Positions 1-8,433 of a stretch of DNA of 64,000 nucleotides are shown here, piece after piece. The notes under the pieces were generated by a model, which searched no databases, was not told the DNA's origin, and saw only the letters and a list, made by a program, of their open reading frames with translations. The first letter of the stretch is position 1. Every line of letters begins with the position of its first letter. The position numbers and the translations under genes are program-made. This stretch comes from Deltaproteobacteria bacterium. Its GTDB lineage: Bacteria > Bdellovibrionota > FAC87 > UBA2466. The stretch is taken from contig JACPWY010000030.1 of the NCBI GenBank assembly GCA_016196825.1, positions 1-64,000 of the forward strand, written 5' to 3'.

Positions 1-241
1 CAACCCTACCGCTCAGGATTTAGTCCATTGGGAATTCATTCACCGGCGATCACTAACCGCTAACTTGCCGAATCAACACCTAACCCAAAGAAAAGGAAGG
101 AGGAAAAACTGCACCCTTACGATGAATGAATTCTATACATTCTTCCTTCAAGATAACATCTGTCAGCGCGATTTAATCGGATTGATATTTGACAGAACAT
201 CACCTCCGGCGCCGTAGACGCCATCTCTCGTGCGTTAGAAA

Positions 242-904
242 TTAATTCATGGGAGCGGCGGAGGCCGCCGTTGAACGGGCCGGGCGATTTTCGGCCTGCT
301 GAATCCGCCACAGATAGAGGTACTGAGAGAAGACGTGCATGAGCATCTGGTGGCAGTCCTCGATCATGCCGTAGTTATTGGCCGGAACGTGGAGGCTGAT
401 GTCGGAAAAAGCTGCGAGCTTTCCGCCGTCAAAGCCGGTCATGGAGATCACATCGATGTCCATTTGGCGCGCCACCTGAGCAGCGCGCACGACGTTGGGG
501 CTATTGCCGGAGCAAGAAAGTAAAATCACGCAGTCGCCGGCCTTACCGTAGGCCTTGATTTGCTCGGCCACCGCTTCTTCGTAGCTGACATCGTTCGCAA
601 GAGCGGTGAGAAGGCTGGTATTTTCCATGAGCGAATGAACCTTCAAGGTCGGTTCACCCTCCATGCGCGTCCCCTTCACCCAATCGCAGCAGAGGTGAGC
701 CGAAATGGCGGCCGAGCCACCATTGCCAGCGGCAAAAATCTGGGCCCCTTGTTCCAACTTTTCCTTGAGAAGCGAAAAGACGAGATCCATCTTCTCGGGC
801 GAGACCGTTCGCACGGCGGCCTGAACCGTCTCGACATACCCGTTGAGGTACTCGGAAATAGTCTTGGCGTGAGGAGTTTGATTTTTTTCGCGTGGATCGA
901 ACAT
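242..904 (-). CDS. gmhA: Phosphoheptose isomerase (sedoheptulose-7-phosphate isomerase)
   Basis: SIS-domain isomerase of 220 residues that turns sedoheptulose 7-phosphate into D-glycero-D-manno-heptose 7-phosphate, the first step of LPS-core heptose synthesis in the cytosol. The phosphosugar-binding loop GNGGSAAISAH lies at residues 60-70, the second loop SGNSPN at 132-137, and the metal/catalytic region NNYGMIEDCHQMLMH near 176-190 holds the Glu and His expected for GmhA. Length is slightly above the usual 190-200 because of a C-terminal tail rich in Ala, Ser and Arg. The ATG has a good ribosome site (GGGAGA, about 4 nt upstream). It is last in a minus-strand surface-polysaccharide operon; gmhB lies about 9 kb away. 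Family assignment is firm. Confidence 0.93.
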   Translation of the reverse strand: MFDPREKNQTPHAKTISEYLNGYVETVQAAVRTVSPEKMDLVFSLLKEKLEQGAQIFAAGNGGSAAISAHLCCDWVKGTRMEGEPTLKVHSLMENTSLLTALANDVSYEEAVAEQIKAYGKAGDCVILLSCSGNSPNVVRAAQVARQMDIDVISMTGFDGGKLAAFSDISLHVPANNYGMIEDCHQMLMHVFSQYLYLWRIQQAENRPARSTAASAAPMN

Positions 905-938
905 AGTTCTCCCAATATTCGTGGGGGTGGTTCAATAG

Positions 939-1544
939 TCAAGGCCAACCCAGGACCCTGCCCACCGTGCGCATTTCCGGTTTGTGTACCATTAAATAGA
1001 AGACGACGGTGAGTGGCAAAAGACTTGCGATGTTAATGGCGAGCCGCAGCCAAAGAAGACGCTGAAGCTCGCTGGGGACCTCAGTGACATCCACCGGCAC
1101 CCTCTCGAACGCCCTTCGGACACGGTACTGAGTCGGAATATCGGCCACGAGCCAAAAGATCCCCGAACCGAGAAAAAGAGTCAGGGCCGTCGACACCCAC
1201 CCTATGGTCCAGATCCCGCCATAAAGTCGTGCCAGCAAAATGCCGCTGAAAGCGGCTACTAGGATAAGGGGTGCCGTGAAGGTGGCATCGAGAAAGGTCA
1301 CCGTGCGGTAGGTGTGGCGGATGATCGGTAGGTCACGGGAGAGTAGGCCCCTCGCCTCCCACAGAGTTCCGATCACCGCATTCGCGTAAAATAGAGTCAC
1401 GGTGAAGATGTGGAGAAATTTCAAATCCGGGTAGGACTCAAGACGATCCACCACTCGAAAGAACGGGCCGGGAAAAAACTGGACCCAGCCAATGAGAGCC
1501 AGCATCAGCGAGATCGTAAAGACGAGGAGCGGCTTCGTCTTCAT
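939..1544 (-). CDS. DUF2269-like integral membrane protein
   Basis: A 201-residue hydrophobic protein with about four or five predicted membrane segments (near residues 5-25, 45-65, 85-110, 120-140 and 170-190). The pattern resembles the predicted integral membrane family DUF2269, whose function is unknown. Its ATG overlaps the stop of the upstream gene by 4 bp, so the two are almost certainly translated together. It sits between the unknown 257-residue gene and gmhA in a minus-strand operon. No catalytic motif is visible; the family name is a pattern-based guess. Confidence 0.6.
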   Translation of the reverse strand: MKTKPLLVFTISLMLALIGWVQFFPGPFFRVVDRLESYPDLKFLHIFTVTLFYANAVIGTLWEARGLLSRDLPIIRHTYRTVTFLDATFTAPLILVAAFSGILLARLYGGIWTIGWVSTALTLFLGSGIFWLVADIPTQYRVRRAFERVPVDVTEVPSELQRLLWLRLAINIASLLPLTVVFYLMVHKPEMRTVGRVLGWP

Positions 1545-2314
1545 AGCCGGTGATCCGGTCGGTTGAGTGCGTCCACCGAATAGCCCAACTCCCCACGGTG
1601 GAAGGCCAGAACGTCGGGGGCTCTCTTTAAAAAGCGATTCTTGAAGACCCAGCCATTCAGCGCAGATCCACTCACACGCTCAAACCGGGCCTGGAAAAAA
1701 GCGCTGTTCACAAAAACCCGATCGAAAGTTTTTCCGTCATTGAAGAAAGAGACGTCGTTGAACTGGTGAAAGTCGGCAGACAGCGCTGCGACCGGGACGG
1801 GGCCACCGGAAAAGGTATGGCGACTCCCCATCACCGCGATCTGGGTCGGCGAGAGCTCGTATGTCATCGACACCATCTGGCCGACCCCATAGATCATCAT
1901 CACCAGGCGCTCCGCAAAATCACAGATCGTCCCCAGAAGTGAGAACCGTGCCTCCGGGGAAACAAACGGCGAGCCGCAAAAAACGAAGATTCCCCGACGC
2001 CCCGAGGGGTCGGTCACAAAGGTATTGATCTCGCAGCGCACCTTCCTAATGTGAGCCAACTCTTTCCGAGGGTAAGCGATCTCGTAGAAGTTGTAGCTCA
2101 GCCAGTGGGCGGGGGAAGGATCAGAATCCAAAAAGTGGATCTTCTCCAGACGAAAATCGGGTGGAAGGCTCTTCCGCACATCGGCCACCTCCGCCTCGGT
2201 CAATCGAAAATTCACAAAGAGAGGATTTCTGGTTTGGAGTGTGAAGTGAGTTTTCAGCCCCAGACCCAGCTCCATCAGTTTGAAGAGGAGCCTCTTCAGA
2301 AAGAAGACCATCAC
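1541..2314 (-). CDS. Conserved hypothetical protein, 257 aa
   Basis: I do not recognise a family. The protein has no clear signal peptide or membrane segments apart from a short hydrophobic N-terminus (MMVFFLKRLLFKLMEL), followed by a globular region rich in aromatic residues. It overlaps its neighbours on both sides by 4 bp (2311-2314 upstream, 1541-1544 downstream), so the SnoaL-like gene, this gene and the membrane gene form one translationally coupled set. Such coupling suggests a shared job, perhaps on a lipid or small metabolite, but that is inference. Confidence 0.6.
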   Translation of the reverse strand: MMVFFLKRLLFKLMELGLGLKTHFTLQTRNPLFVNFRLTEAEVADVRKSLPPDFRLEKIHFLDSDPSPAHWLSYNFYEIAYPRKELAHIRKVRCEINTFVTDPSGRRGIFVFCGSPFVSPEARFSLLGTICDFAERLVMMIYGVGQMVSMTYELSPTQIAVMGSRHTFSGGPVPVAALSADFHQFNDVSFFNDGKTFDRVFVNSAFFQARFERVSGSALNGWVFKNRFLKRAPDVLAFHRGELGYSVDALNRPDHRL

Positions 2315-2880
2315 CCCAGCCTCAACACGAGCTTATAGAGCCACCCCACGAAAGGAATGACACTGATCGATTCCATGGGATCGTAGTACTCCCTTTGGTA
2401 CACGATCCGACCACCTGCAATACGTGCATGAACCAAACCATTGATCGTGAATTGAAATGGAGTGAAACGAATCTTGAGAACGATCACCCAGCGCCAGATG
2501 AGGCTCTCGCCTCCATCATGGAGGAGCTCAAACTGGAAACCACCGTTTGCCACGCGTGGAAGATAGCGCCCCAACATCCCAAGTACCTCCGAGCGAGTAC
2601 GGTACTCGTGGACAGAGTCAATGTAGTGAATCGTAGGAGCGAGGATCTCCCCCATGAGAGCGAGATACTCGGCATACCGCCCGGCCGGTAGCAAGACTTT
2701 AGAAAGGTATTCGATACGACGGCCCAGCGTCGCACAGTCTTCGGGAAAGGGGGCCACAACCCAGAGTAATGCCGAGTTCGGGGAATTGGGAAGTGTCTTG
2801 TGCCTGGGATTGGGCTGCCCGAGAGAGAGCACAGCCTCATGACAAGATGCGACAAAAGTTACGACGGTCCCCCAGATCAT
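2311..2880 (-). CDS. SnoaL-like / NTF2-fold protein
   Basis: The C-terminal 110 residues look like an NTF2/SnoaL fold: an early helix containing a tyrosine-rich stretch (TIHYIDSVHEYRT), a following helix, and strands ending in the typical YYDP-type segment (YQREYYDPMES). Members of this superfamily are small cyclases, isomerases or ligand-binding proteins, so the substrate cannot be named. The N-terminal 75 residues are poorly conserved-looking and the true start may be internal. The gene begins 11 bp after the glycosyltransferase stop and overlaps the next gene by 4 bp, all on the minus strand. Confidence 0.6.
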   Translation of the reverse strand: MIWGTVVTFVASCHEAVLSLGQPNPRHKTLPNSPNSALLWVVAPFPEDCATLGRRIEYLSKVLLPAGRYAEYLALMGEILAPTIHYIDSVHEYRTRSEVLGMLGRYLPRVANGGFQFELLHDGGESLIWRWVIVLKIRFTPFQFTINGLVHARIAGGRIVYQREYYDPMESISVIPFVGWLYKLVLRLG

Positions 2881-2891
2881 AGATTCTTAAT

Positions 2892-4628
2892 TTATTCCCC
2901 AGTCGACGTCAGCGACGGCAGGGCAAGAGGGGGTCTTGAGGACGCGATCAAACGTCGGATGGCTGGGCGTAGCGCCAACAGCCGCGGAAAGGTGCGATAG
3001 AGTGCCGCCACAAAAATCTCTTTCAGCTGTCGAAAAGAAAAATCGGGCCGCGGGATGCGATCAAACCCCACATCGGCACGGAGCATCTTTTGAAGAATGT
3101 CGGGGTACTCGGTTTCGATCGCCACCTCTTCCCAATATTCATAGGAAAGGCCCCGCGACGCACTCTCGCGGTGGGTGCCGGTGATGTCGCCGAGATAAAG
3201 ATTGTGCAGACCCCGGCGATGGCAATCAAAGTTGAAGGCCACATCGCCAAAGCCGTTGGGAAACTCAACGGCCCGAAGCCCTCCAAGAGTTTCAAACACC
3301 GATCGTTTCATCATCGCCGCCGCAAAGGTATTTCCAAATACCTCGCGTCTCAAGCCAGCAAAAATATTTTGCGAGTGGTCATGTCCCACCCGCGCCATCC
3401 GGTTCTCGCCACCGTAAGTCGCCTGAAAACCGGTGTGCTGAGGGCGCCCATCGGGGTAGCGAAGCGCCATCCCGACGACCCCAATGCCATCCTGCGCCGT
3501 CCAGGCGACCATGTCGTCGAGTGAAACGGTCTCATCGAGAAAGGCGTCATTGTTCAAGAAGAAAAGAATGTCTCCCCGGGCCACCCGCGCGACAGCGTCG
3601 TTGTGCATCTGACCAAAATTGAACTCTCGCGCATCGTCGACAAATTCAAAATCGAGGCCCAGTGTCACTGCCTCCACCTTCACCCGGGCCCGCGCCTCGT
3701 GATCTGAGCGATTGTTGAGGAGGACGACCTGGAGAGGAGATCGCGAATGCACTCCCGCTAGAGAACGAAGGCACTGAATGGTCCATTCGGCCTTATTGCG
3801 GAAACAAATGATCACCGAGATGAGGTGGCTCTTTTCTTTAAGAGGAGTGACCAGGGTTCTTCCGCCGCGGACCACGGCAGTCCCCGAATAGCGTCGACGG
3901 GCGATGTGCGATCCCACCGCAAAAAGGTGCGAGCCATCTCGTTCCAGAGATTTCGGATCCACACCGCGGCGATAACAGAGATAGCTCGGGATCAACCCCC
4001 AGTTCTCGGTCTCCTCTGAAATCTTCAGAAACAGATCGGCCTCGAAGGCCTCAGGTTCGAAATTCACCTTTTCCAATGTGGAGCATCGAATGAACCAGCC
4101 ACGCCCCAGACAATTGAAATGGATCAAGTTGAACCAACTGTACTCCCCCTTCGAGTAGAAGCGATCAATATGGGAATAGTCAGTGCTCAGGTGCACCTCA
4201 TGGGAGTACAGAACATCCCGCACGGGTTGTCGCTCGGCCTCAGTGGCGAAGGTGAAAAGCGCCGCCGGACTCAGGATTTCATTGGGTGAAAGGAATCCGA
4301 CCCAGTCCCCTTTGGCCTGCCGCCTTCCTGTCTCGAAGCATTCCCCCTCGGAGTCTCCCCGGGCACTCGTCTGACGAACCCGCATATCCGAATGCACTGG
4401 CGCCGACCCCACTACGATGAGCTCCCAGAAACTGTAAGATTGGGCGAGAAGACTCTCCAGAAGGGGCGAAGTTACTCCCGTCGCTTGCGTCACTATAGTG
4501 AAGAGCGGCTGTCGGGTCATCAATCTCACCCGGGGCTTCTGCGCCTCGGCCTTGGCGCTGATTTCAGAGAAGGCCTCTTGTCGGCCCAGAGTCGCCCAGG
4601 GAATGCGGCTGAGAGAAAAACTCTTCAT
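2892..4628 (-). CDS. Tandem-domain family 2 glycosyltransferase
   Basis: A 578-residue cytosolic protein with two GT-A type glycosyltransferase-2 units. The N-terminal unit (about residues 40-230) is divergent. The C-terminal unit (about 265-500) is clear: it opens with SVIICFRNKAEWT, contains the nucleotide-sugar segment FFLNNDAFLDE, and has a GFGDVAFNFD-type ED-like acceptor motif. Such two-domain enzymes extend O-antigen or rhamnan chains. The start ATG overlaps the stop of the exporter ATPase by 4 bp, so it belongs to the wzm-wzt operon and probably builds the polysaccharide that this transporter exports. Sugar specificity cannot be read from sequence; the rhamnose genes at 15-18 kb make rhamnose a candidate. 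Confidence 0.85.
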   Translation of the reverse strand: MKSFSLSRIPWATLGRQEAFSEISAKAEAQKPRVRLMTRQPLFTIVTQATGVTSPLLESLLAQSYSFWELIVVGSAPVHSDMRVRQTSARGDSEGECFETGRRQAKGDWVGFLSPNEILSPAALFTFATEAERQPVRDVLYSHEVHLSTDYSHIDRFYSKGEYSWFNLIHFNCLGRGWFIRCSTLEKVNFEPEAFEADLFLKISEETENWGLIPSYLCYRRGVDPKSLERDGSHLFAVGSHIARRRYSGTAVVRGGRTLVTPLKEKSHLISVIICFRNKAEWTIQCLRSLAGVHSRSPLQVVLLNNRSDHEARARVKVEAVTLGLDFEFVDDAREFNFGQMHNDAVARVARGDILFFLNNDAFLDETVSLDDMVAWTAQDGIGVVGMALRYPDGRPQHTGFQATYGGENRMARVGHDHSQNIFAGLRREVFGNTFAAAMMKRSVFETLGGLRAVEFPNGFGDVAFNFDCHRRGLHNLYLGDITGTHRESASRGLSYEYWEEVAIETEYPDILQKMLRADVGFDRIPRPDFSFRQLKEIFVAALYRTFPRLLALRPAIRRLIASSRPPLALPSLTSTGE

Positions 4629-5386
4629 GGCGTCGGTCCCTGCTGTGAATCGCTCAGATAGCTCTCGATCATGGCTTGCGGCGCACCGACGCCGGCGACC
4701 TCACCCTGTTTCAAGATCATCGCGCGGTTGGCAAATCGTCGGATGTATTCCAAGTTGTGGGCCACGATGATGAGAATTCTCGATCCCGCCACAAAACGCT
4801 CGAGCCGCTCGTTTGCCTTCGCGATGAAACTGGCATCACCACCCGCGTAGAGCTCATCCAGAATCAGAATATCGGGCGGGATCTCCGTCGCCAATGTGAA
4901 CGCCAAGCGGAGATGCATCCCAGTCGAATAGTATTTTACCGGCATGTCGATAAACTCTTTGAGCTCTGAAAACTCGATAATCGATTCCATTCTCTCGGCG
5001 ATCACCTTGCGAGGCATTCCGAGAATCGCTCCATTCAGGAAGGCATTCTCTCGCCCAGAGAGCTCGGGGTTGAATCCCGCTCCAATCTCGATGAGAGGGA
5101 CAATGCGCCCCTCGACACCGACTCTCCCTTCGGTCGGGCGGTAGATTCGACTGATCACCTTGAGCAGAGTGCTCTTGCCAGCACCATTTCGACCAATGAT
5201 TCCCAGCCGGTCACCTTCTGACAGGGAAAAACTGACCCCCTTGAGCCCCCAAAAGCTATTGGCGGGCTGTTCCTTGAGCCAACTGGGTGGGCGGAGACGC
5301 CGCAGGACGGCCTCCTTCAAAGCGCCAGATCGGTGCGCGTGCTTGCGAAACCGAACCCCCACGTTGTCGACTGAAATGTGCGCCAC
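4625..5386 (-). CDS. wzt: O-antigen/polysaccharide ABC exporter, ATP-binding subunit
   Basis: ATPase of a Wzm/Wzt-type polysaccharide exporter acting at the inner membrane. Walker A GRNGAGKST is at residues 65-73, the family signature YSTGMHLRLAF at 153-163, and Walker B ILILDE at 173-178. At 253 residues it lacks the C-terminal carbohydrate-binding domain of long Wzt proteins and is like KpsT/TagH, so it should not itself recognise the non-reducing end cap. It starts with GTG preceded by AGGGAGA, 7 bp after the permease stop, and overlaps the glycosyltransferase by 4 bp. Confidence 0.92.
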   Translation of the reverse strand: MAHISVDNVGVRFRKHAHRSGALKEAVLRRLRPPSWLKEQPANSFWGLKGVSFSLSEGDRLGIIGRNGAGKSTLLKVISRIYRPTEGRVGVEGRIVPLIEIGAGFNPELSGRENAFLNGAILGMPRKVIAERMESIIEFSELKEFIDMPVKYYSTGMHLRLAFTLATEIPPDILILDELYAGGDASFIAKANERLERFVAGSRILIIVAHNLEYIRRFANRAMILKQGEVAGVGAPQAMIESYLSDSQQGPTP

Positions 5387-5393
5387 ACTCTCC

Positions 5394-6185
5394 CTACATC
5401 ATGAAAACGAGATCATCTTCAAATAACACCATCACCGAATAACCCACCGCAAAGGAGACCACAGCCCAGAGCGCGGCCAGGCCCCATTCCACCGGCGACG
5501 GCACAACTCCGAAATAGATCAGCTTCTGAAAGAGCTGGATGTGGGAATAAAGAGGATTGAGAGCCACCCACGGCCGGTACTGCTCCGGCAAAACAGAGAT
5601 GGGGTAGAGGATGGGGGTCAGAAAGTAAAAGAGCTGGAGAAAGAGCGAGAGAAAATACTCGACATCGCGGAAGTAGACGGTGGCCACCGAAACAAGCAGC
5701 GCCAAGCCCAGCGTAAAGACGAAAAGGATGAGCGCTGCGGCTGGTACAAGTGCGAAGGTCCACTTCAGAGTGAAACCGAAAATCAGCCCAATGAGAGAAA
5801 GGGCGAGCAGAGAAAAGAGGAAATCGATCCCCCGCAGGCAAAGTTTGCTGAGTGGGAAGATCACCTTTGGCAGATAGACCTTCTTGATAAAGTTTTCATT
5901 CTGAAGAAGCGAGATAGCGCTCATCGTGAGCGATTGCTGAAAAAAGATCCAGGCGATGAGACCAGAGAATAAAAAGAGCGTGTAGTTCTCGACCCCAAAG
6001 CGCCCCACGAGGTGGGAGAAAACCAGGCTCAAAACTACGAGCTGGAGCACCGGATTGAGCAGCGACCAGACATAGCCCAGCAGGGTACGCCGGTATTTCA
6101 CCTTCAGATCCTGCGAAATGATGTTGCGGAGCACCTCGCGGTACTGGAAGCACTCGGCAATGGGGTTTCGCGGCGTGAAGTTCAT
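5394..6185 (-). CDS. wzm: O-antigen/polysaccharide ABC exporter, permease subunit
   Basis: ABC-2 type permease of 263 residues with six predicted membrane helices. The N-terminal segment before the first helix (REVLRNIISQDLKVKYRR) and the following LLGYVWSLLNP are hallmark sequences of the Wzm/KpsM/TagG family. It forms the membrane channel for undecaprenyl-linked polysaccharide and pairs with the ATPase encoded immediately downstream. It is the first gene of the minus-strand operon ending at gmhA, and its start is divergent from the transaldolase-like gene. Confidence 0.92.
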   Translation of the reverse strand: MNFTPRNPIAECFQYREVLRNIISQDLKVKYRRTLLGYVWSLLNPVLQLVVLSLVFSHLVGRFGVENYTLFLFSGLIAWIFFQQSLTMSAISLLQNENFIKKVYLPKVIFPLSKLCLRGIDFLFSLLALSLIGLIFGFTLKWTFALVPAAALILFVFTLGLALLVSVATVYFRDVEYFLSLFLQLFYFLTPILYPISVLPEQYRPWVALNPLYSHIQLFQKLIYFGVVPSPVEWGLAALWAVVSFAVGYSVMVLFEDDLVFMM

Positions 6186-6196
6186 GAGGCAAGCCT

Positions 6197-6224
6197 AGAA
6201 TAGAAGAAAACGCGGGGGATGCAA
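6197..6224 (-). promoter_or_regulatory. Predicted promoter of the wzm operon
   Basis: On the minus strand TTGCAT (6219-6224) is followed after 16 nt by TATTCT (6197-6202). The ATG of wzm is 11 nt further on and there is no Shine-Dalgarno, so the transcript would have a leader of only a few nucleotides. Confidence 0.45.
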
Positions 6225-6235
6225 CAGATAGCGCT

Positions 6236-6264
6236 TTGACGGAGAGGGCCGAAAACAATATGGT
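6236..6264 (+). promoter_or_regulatory. Predicted promoter of the transaldolase-like gene (leaderless)
   Basis: TTGACG (6236-6241), 17 nt spacer, TATGGT (6259-6264). The ATG is only 6 nt after the -10 hexamer and no ribosome site is visible, so transcription would start at or next to the start codon. Confidence 0.5.
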
Positions 6265-6270
6265 TTCGGG

Positions 6271-6939
6271 ATGAAGCTTTTCATTGATTCCGCCAACTTA
6301 AACGATATCGAACTCAGCCTGAAGCGGGGCCTGGTGAAGGGGGTCACGACCAACCCCTCCATTCTCGCAAAGGAGCCCAAGGGCGACTTCATCCTCCACA
6401 TGAAAAAGATCGTGGGGCTGCTCCGCGAGTACAACACGCTCGTGCCCCTGAGCATTGAGGTCTTCTCGACCAAGAAGGAAGAGATGGTCCGGCAGGCCGA
6501 GACATTCCTGAAGGAGCTCAACTACGAAAAACTCAATATTAAGATTCCCATCGGCTGGGACGAGCTCGAAGTGATCCACTCGCTCCGCCGCCGCGGCATC
6601 GAGGTCAACTGCACCTGCTGCATGTCCTACAACCAAGCCATGATGGCGGCCAACGCCGGCGCGAATTTTGTCTCGCTCTTTTACGGCCGTATTCGCGATG
6701 TGGGCTACAATGCGTATCAGGTGGTGGAAGAGACCGCGAAGACTTTGAAGACCGCTGGGTCACCTTCCGAAATCATTGTTGGCAGCATCCGCCATATTCA
6801 CGATATCAATGATGCGATGAAGGCCGGCGCCCACATTGTTACCGTCCCGCCGCAATTCTTTCCGCAGATGGTGAAGCACCCTAAAACGGACGAAGCCGTG
6901 AAACAGTTCGTGACGGACTTCGAAAACTGGATGAAGTAA
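6271..6939 (+). CDS. Transaldolase / fructose-6-phosphate aldolase family protein
   Basis: A 222-residue TIM-barrel class I aldolase of the short transaldolase (TalC/FsaA/MipB) family. Visible landmarks are the start MKLFIDSAN with Asp6, the TTNPS loop at 26-30, and the Schiff-base lysine in NIKIP (Lys91). It either transfers dihydroxyacetone between sugar phosphates in the pentose phosphate pathway or cleaves fructose 6-phosphate; sequence alone does not separate these activities. Sedoheptulose 7-phosphate, a transaldolase substrate, is also the substrate of GmhA encoded nearby, which makes transaldolase activity attractive. Monocistronic, divergent from wzm. Confidence 0.88.
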   Translation: MKLFIDSANLNDIELSLKRGLVKGVTTNPSILAKEPKGDFILHMKKIVGLLREYNTLVPLSIEVFSTKKEEMVRQAETFLKELNYEKLNIKIPIGWDELEVIHSLRRRGIEVNCTCCMSYNQAMMAANAGANFVSLFYGRIRDVGYNAYQVVEETAKTLKTAGSPSEIIVGSIRHIHDINDAMKAGAHIVTVPPQFFPQMVKHPKTDEAVKQFVTDFENWMK

Positions 6940-7303
6940 CGACATCCATTCTCTTCAATTAGGGCTAGTTGACAGTCTAGCTATTCTTCGCGGATTCGAG
7001 CTTCTGTATAAGTGTCGGCTGAGAGGTCACTTCGCGTCGGCAGCATAATTAATCACGATGTGGAGTCGATCGTAGCATCCGGTCTCGTTGGATAGAATGA
7101 ACTGTTTGTGCATTCAATAAGTCTTGCACACGCTCTTGAGGGCGACAAATGACAAAATGTCATTTGGATTTCGACATTTCCTTTACGAGACAGGCTGAAT
7201 ACTGATCAACATTCCAGACCGTCCGACGAAGTAAATTTTCAGCAAGAATCGTACCCACGGGGGCGGGAATAGATTTACAACATTTCAACGAACGGCAATG
7301 CAC
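6940..7303. other. Intergenic stretch, 364 bp, without a recognisable gene
   Basis: No convincing reading frame. Base composition is more A+T-rich than the flanks. The only clear structure is a perfect 9-bp inverted repeat with a 3-nt spacer at 7146-7166 (CAAATGACA / TGTCATTTG), which looks like an operator half-site pair, and a TTGACA at about 6970. A small RNA cannot be excluded. Confidence 0.4.
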
Positions 7304-7708
7304 TCAACGACACGCCGGCAGGGTGACAACGGCTTCCGTGCACTCCTGCGGCGTGTGTCGGAAGGGCCCGTTGGAGTGATTGGTTCCGCCGTACCATGCT
7401 CGGGTGGTGATCTGCTGGGGGCGTTCGACGCCTGCGATGATCTTTATTTTGAAAACGTCGTAATAATAGGACTCAAACGAGGGAACTCCGTAGGAATGAT
7501 CGATGCGAGAGGTCCTGCATTCACAAAAGCTTTGGTCAGATCCGTGATTGCTCTGAGAGCCGGCCAATTCACGAAGCAGGGAGTAAAGGCATGCGCCCCC
7601 TCCTCGAGACTCGCATTCATCAATTCTGTCATAGACTGTGCCGGCGATGAGTGCTGAGGAAAATATGAGTTGAAAACCCGTAAATAGGAAAAGAGTGGAA
7701 TTTTTCAT
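7304..7708 (-). CDS. Small secreted protein, unknown
   Basis: The start at 7708 gives MKNSTLFLFTGFQLIFSSALIAG..., a good Sec signal peptide, preceded by a G-rich ribosome site. The mature part of about 110 residues has several cysteines (CESRGGGACLY, FCECRT, a late QECTEAV and a C-terminal Cys), suggesting disulfides in the periplasm or outside the cell. No family recognised. The opposite strand is also open here (7298-7657), but that reading has no signal or family and is considered a shadow. Confidence 0.45.
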   Translation of the reverse strand: MKNSTLFLFTGFQLIFSSALIAGTVYDRIDECESRGGGACLYSLLRELAGSQSNHGSDQSFCECRTSRIDHSYGVPSFESYYYDVFKIKIIAGVERPQQITTRAWYGGTNHSNGPFRHTPQECTEAVVTLPACR

Positions 7709-7849
7709 CTGCCCCCCAAACGGGGTTTTACCTCTGCCGGGCGGCAGCAAAATACAGCAAATTCGTAAACCACCTGGCAGGCTGGCGACGTGGATTGAAA
7801 TGGACAGTCTGGTTCAACGGCGCAAGATTTCTATGAGTACACACCATGC

Positions 7850-8122
7850 TTAGCGGAGAGCCACCCGTTTCTTTCGCTCTTCCTCTAGTTTTTGAACTAA
7901 CCAGAGCTTGATGAGAGGTTGTCGGGAAACCCCAGCACGGGAGGCTTCAATATCGAGCTGGGCTAGCAGCCACTCTGGAAGATCCAGATTAATTTTCTTG
8001 ATCTTAGGGTGCTCGACCTTTCCATTAGATAAGAAATGGTCGCCCAAATCGGCCTTTTCCAAGAAGGCGTCCATCTTCTCCACGGAACTAAACAACTCTT
8101 TTTTTATAGGCCGCTTCTTCAT
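7850..8122 (-). CDS. brnA: BrnA-like CopG-type antitoxin
   Basis: A 90-residue protein with a C-terminal ribbon-helix-helix: the strand KIKKINLDLPEWLLAQLD is followed by helices EASRAGVSRQPLIKLWLVQKLEEE. This is the BrnA/CopG antitoxin pattern: dimerisation, operator binding and neutralisation of BrnT. It overlaps the end of the toxin gene by 35 bp and is read after it, the standard brnT-brnA order. The pair is probably autoregulated at the promoter at 8374-8402. Confidence 0.75.
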   Translation of the reverse strand: MKKRPIKKELFSSVEKMDAFLEKADLGDHFLSNGKVEHPKIKKINLDLPEWLLAQLDIEASRAGVSRQPLIKLWLVQKLEEERKKRVALR

Positions 8123-8366
8123 TGGGTCGAGCCCTCCTTACGCTGATAATTCGAATTGATCTTCTCCTAAGAGTCCAGATAGCAGTATAGAGCACGCCGG
8201 CAACCACACCGATTGTGGCAGAGCGTTCTTCGCCATCGTGGGTCCGAGCAATTCCTGAAACAGTGATGTGGTTTCCCTGCCAAATTTCCAATGCCTCAAC
8301 GAATGAGATTCCATGTTTCTTCTTATTCTCCGCCGACTTTAGACCGTCCCACTCAAACAAGGCCAC
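8088..8366 (-). CDS. brnT: BrnT-family ribonuclease toxin
   Basis: A 92-residue RelE-like toxin of a type II module. The opening FEWDGLKSAENKKKHGISF, followed by EAL, is the hallmark of BrnT, and the later DGEERSATIGV and IRIISVRRARPNEE segments match its catalytic C-terminus; the conserved basic and acidic residues appear intact. It should cleave mRNA when freed from its antitoxin. Translation starts with GTG 7 nt after a strong -10, so the mRNA looks leaderless. Confidence 0.82.
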   Translation of the reverse strand: MALFEWDGLKSAENKKKHGISFVEALEIWQGNHITVSGIARTHDGEERSATIGVVAGVLYTAIWTLRRRSIRIISVRRARPNEEAAYKKRVV

Positions 8367-8373
8367 AGTATGG

Positions 8374-8402
8374 AATATATACTTTTTCTATACCTAGGTC
8401 AA
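8374..8402 (-). promoter_or_regulatory. Predicted brnTA promoter (leaderless)
   Basis: On the minus strand TTGACC (8397-8402), 17-nt spacer, TATATT (8374-8379). The GTG of brnT follows 7 nt later, exactly where transcription should begin. Confidence 0.55.
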
Positions 8403-8433
8403 GATAGGTTTTTTTCGCCAGCGCGCGGCCGGT

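Noticed and set aside
122-217. 31-codon plus-strand frame (MNEFYTFFLQ...) near the left edge
   Set aside because: Too short, no ribosome site at the right distance, and no family; could be a relic but is unsupported.
7298-7657. 119-codon plus-strand frame
   Set aside because: The minus-strand alternative has a signal peptide and ribosome site; the plus frame has neither.
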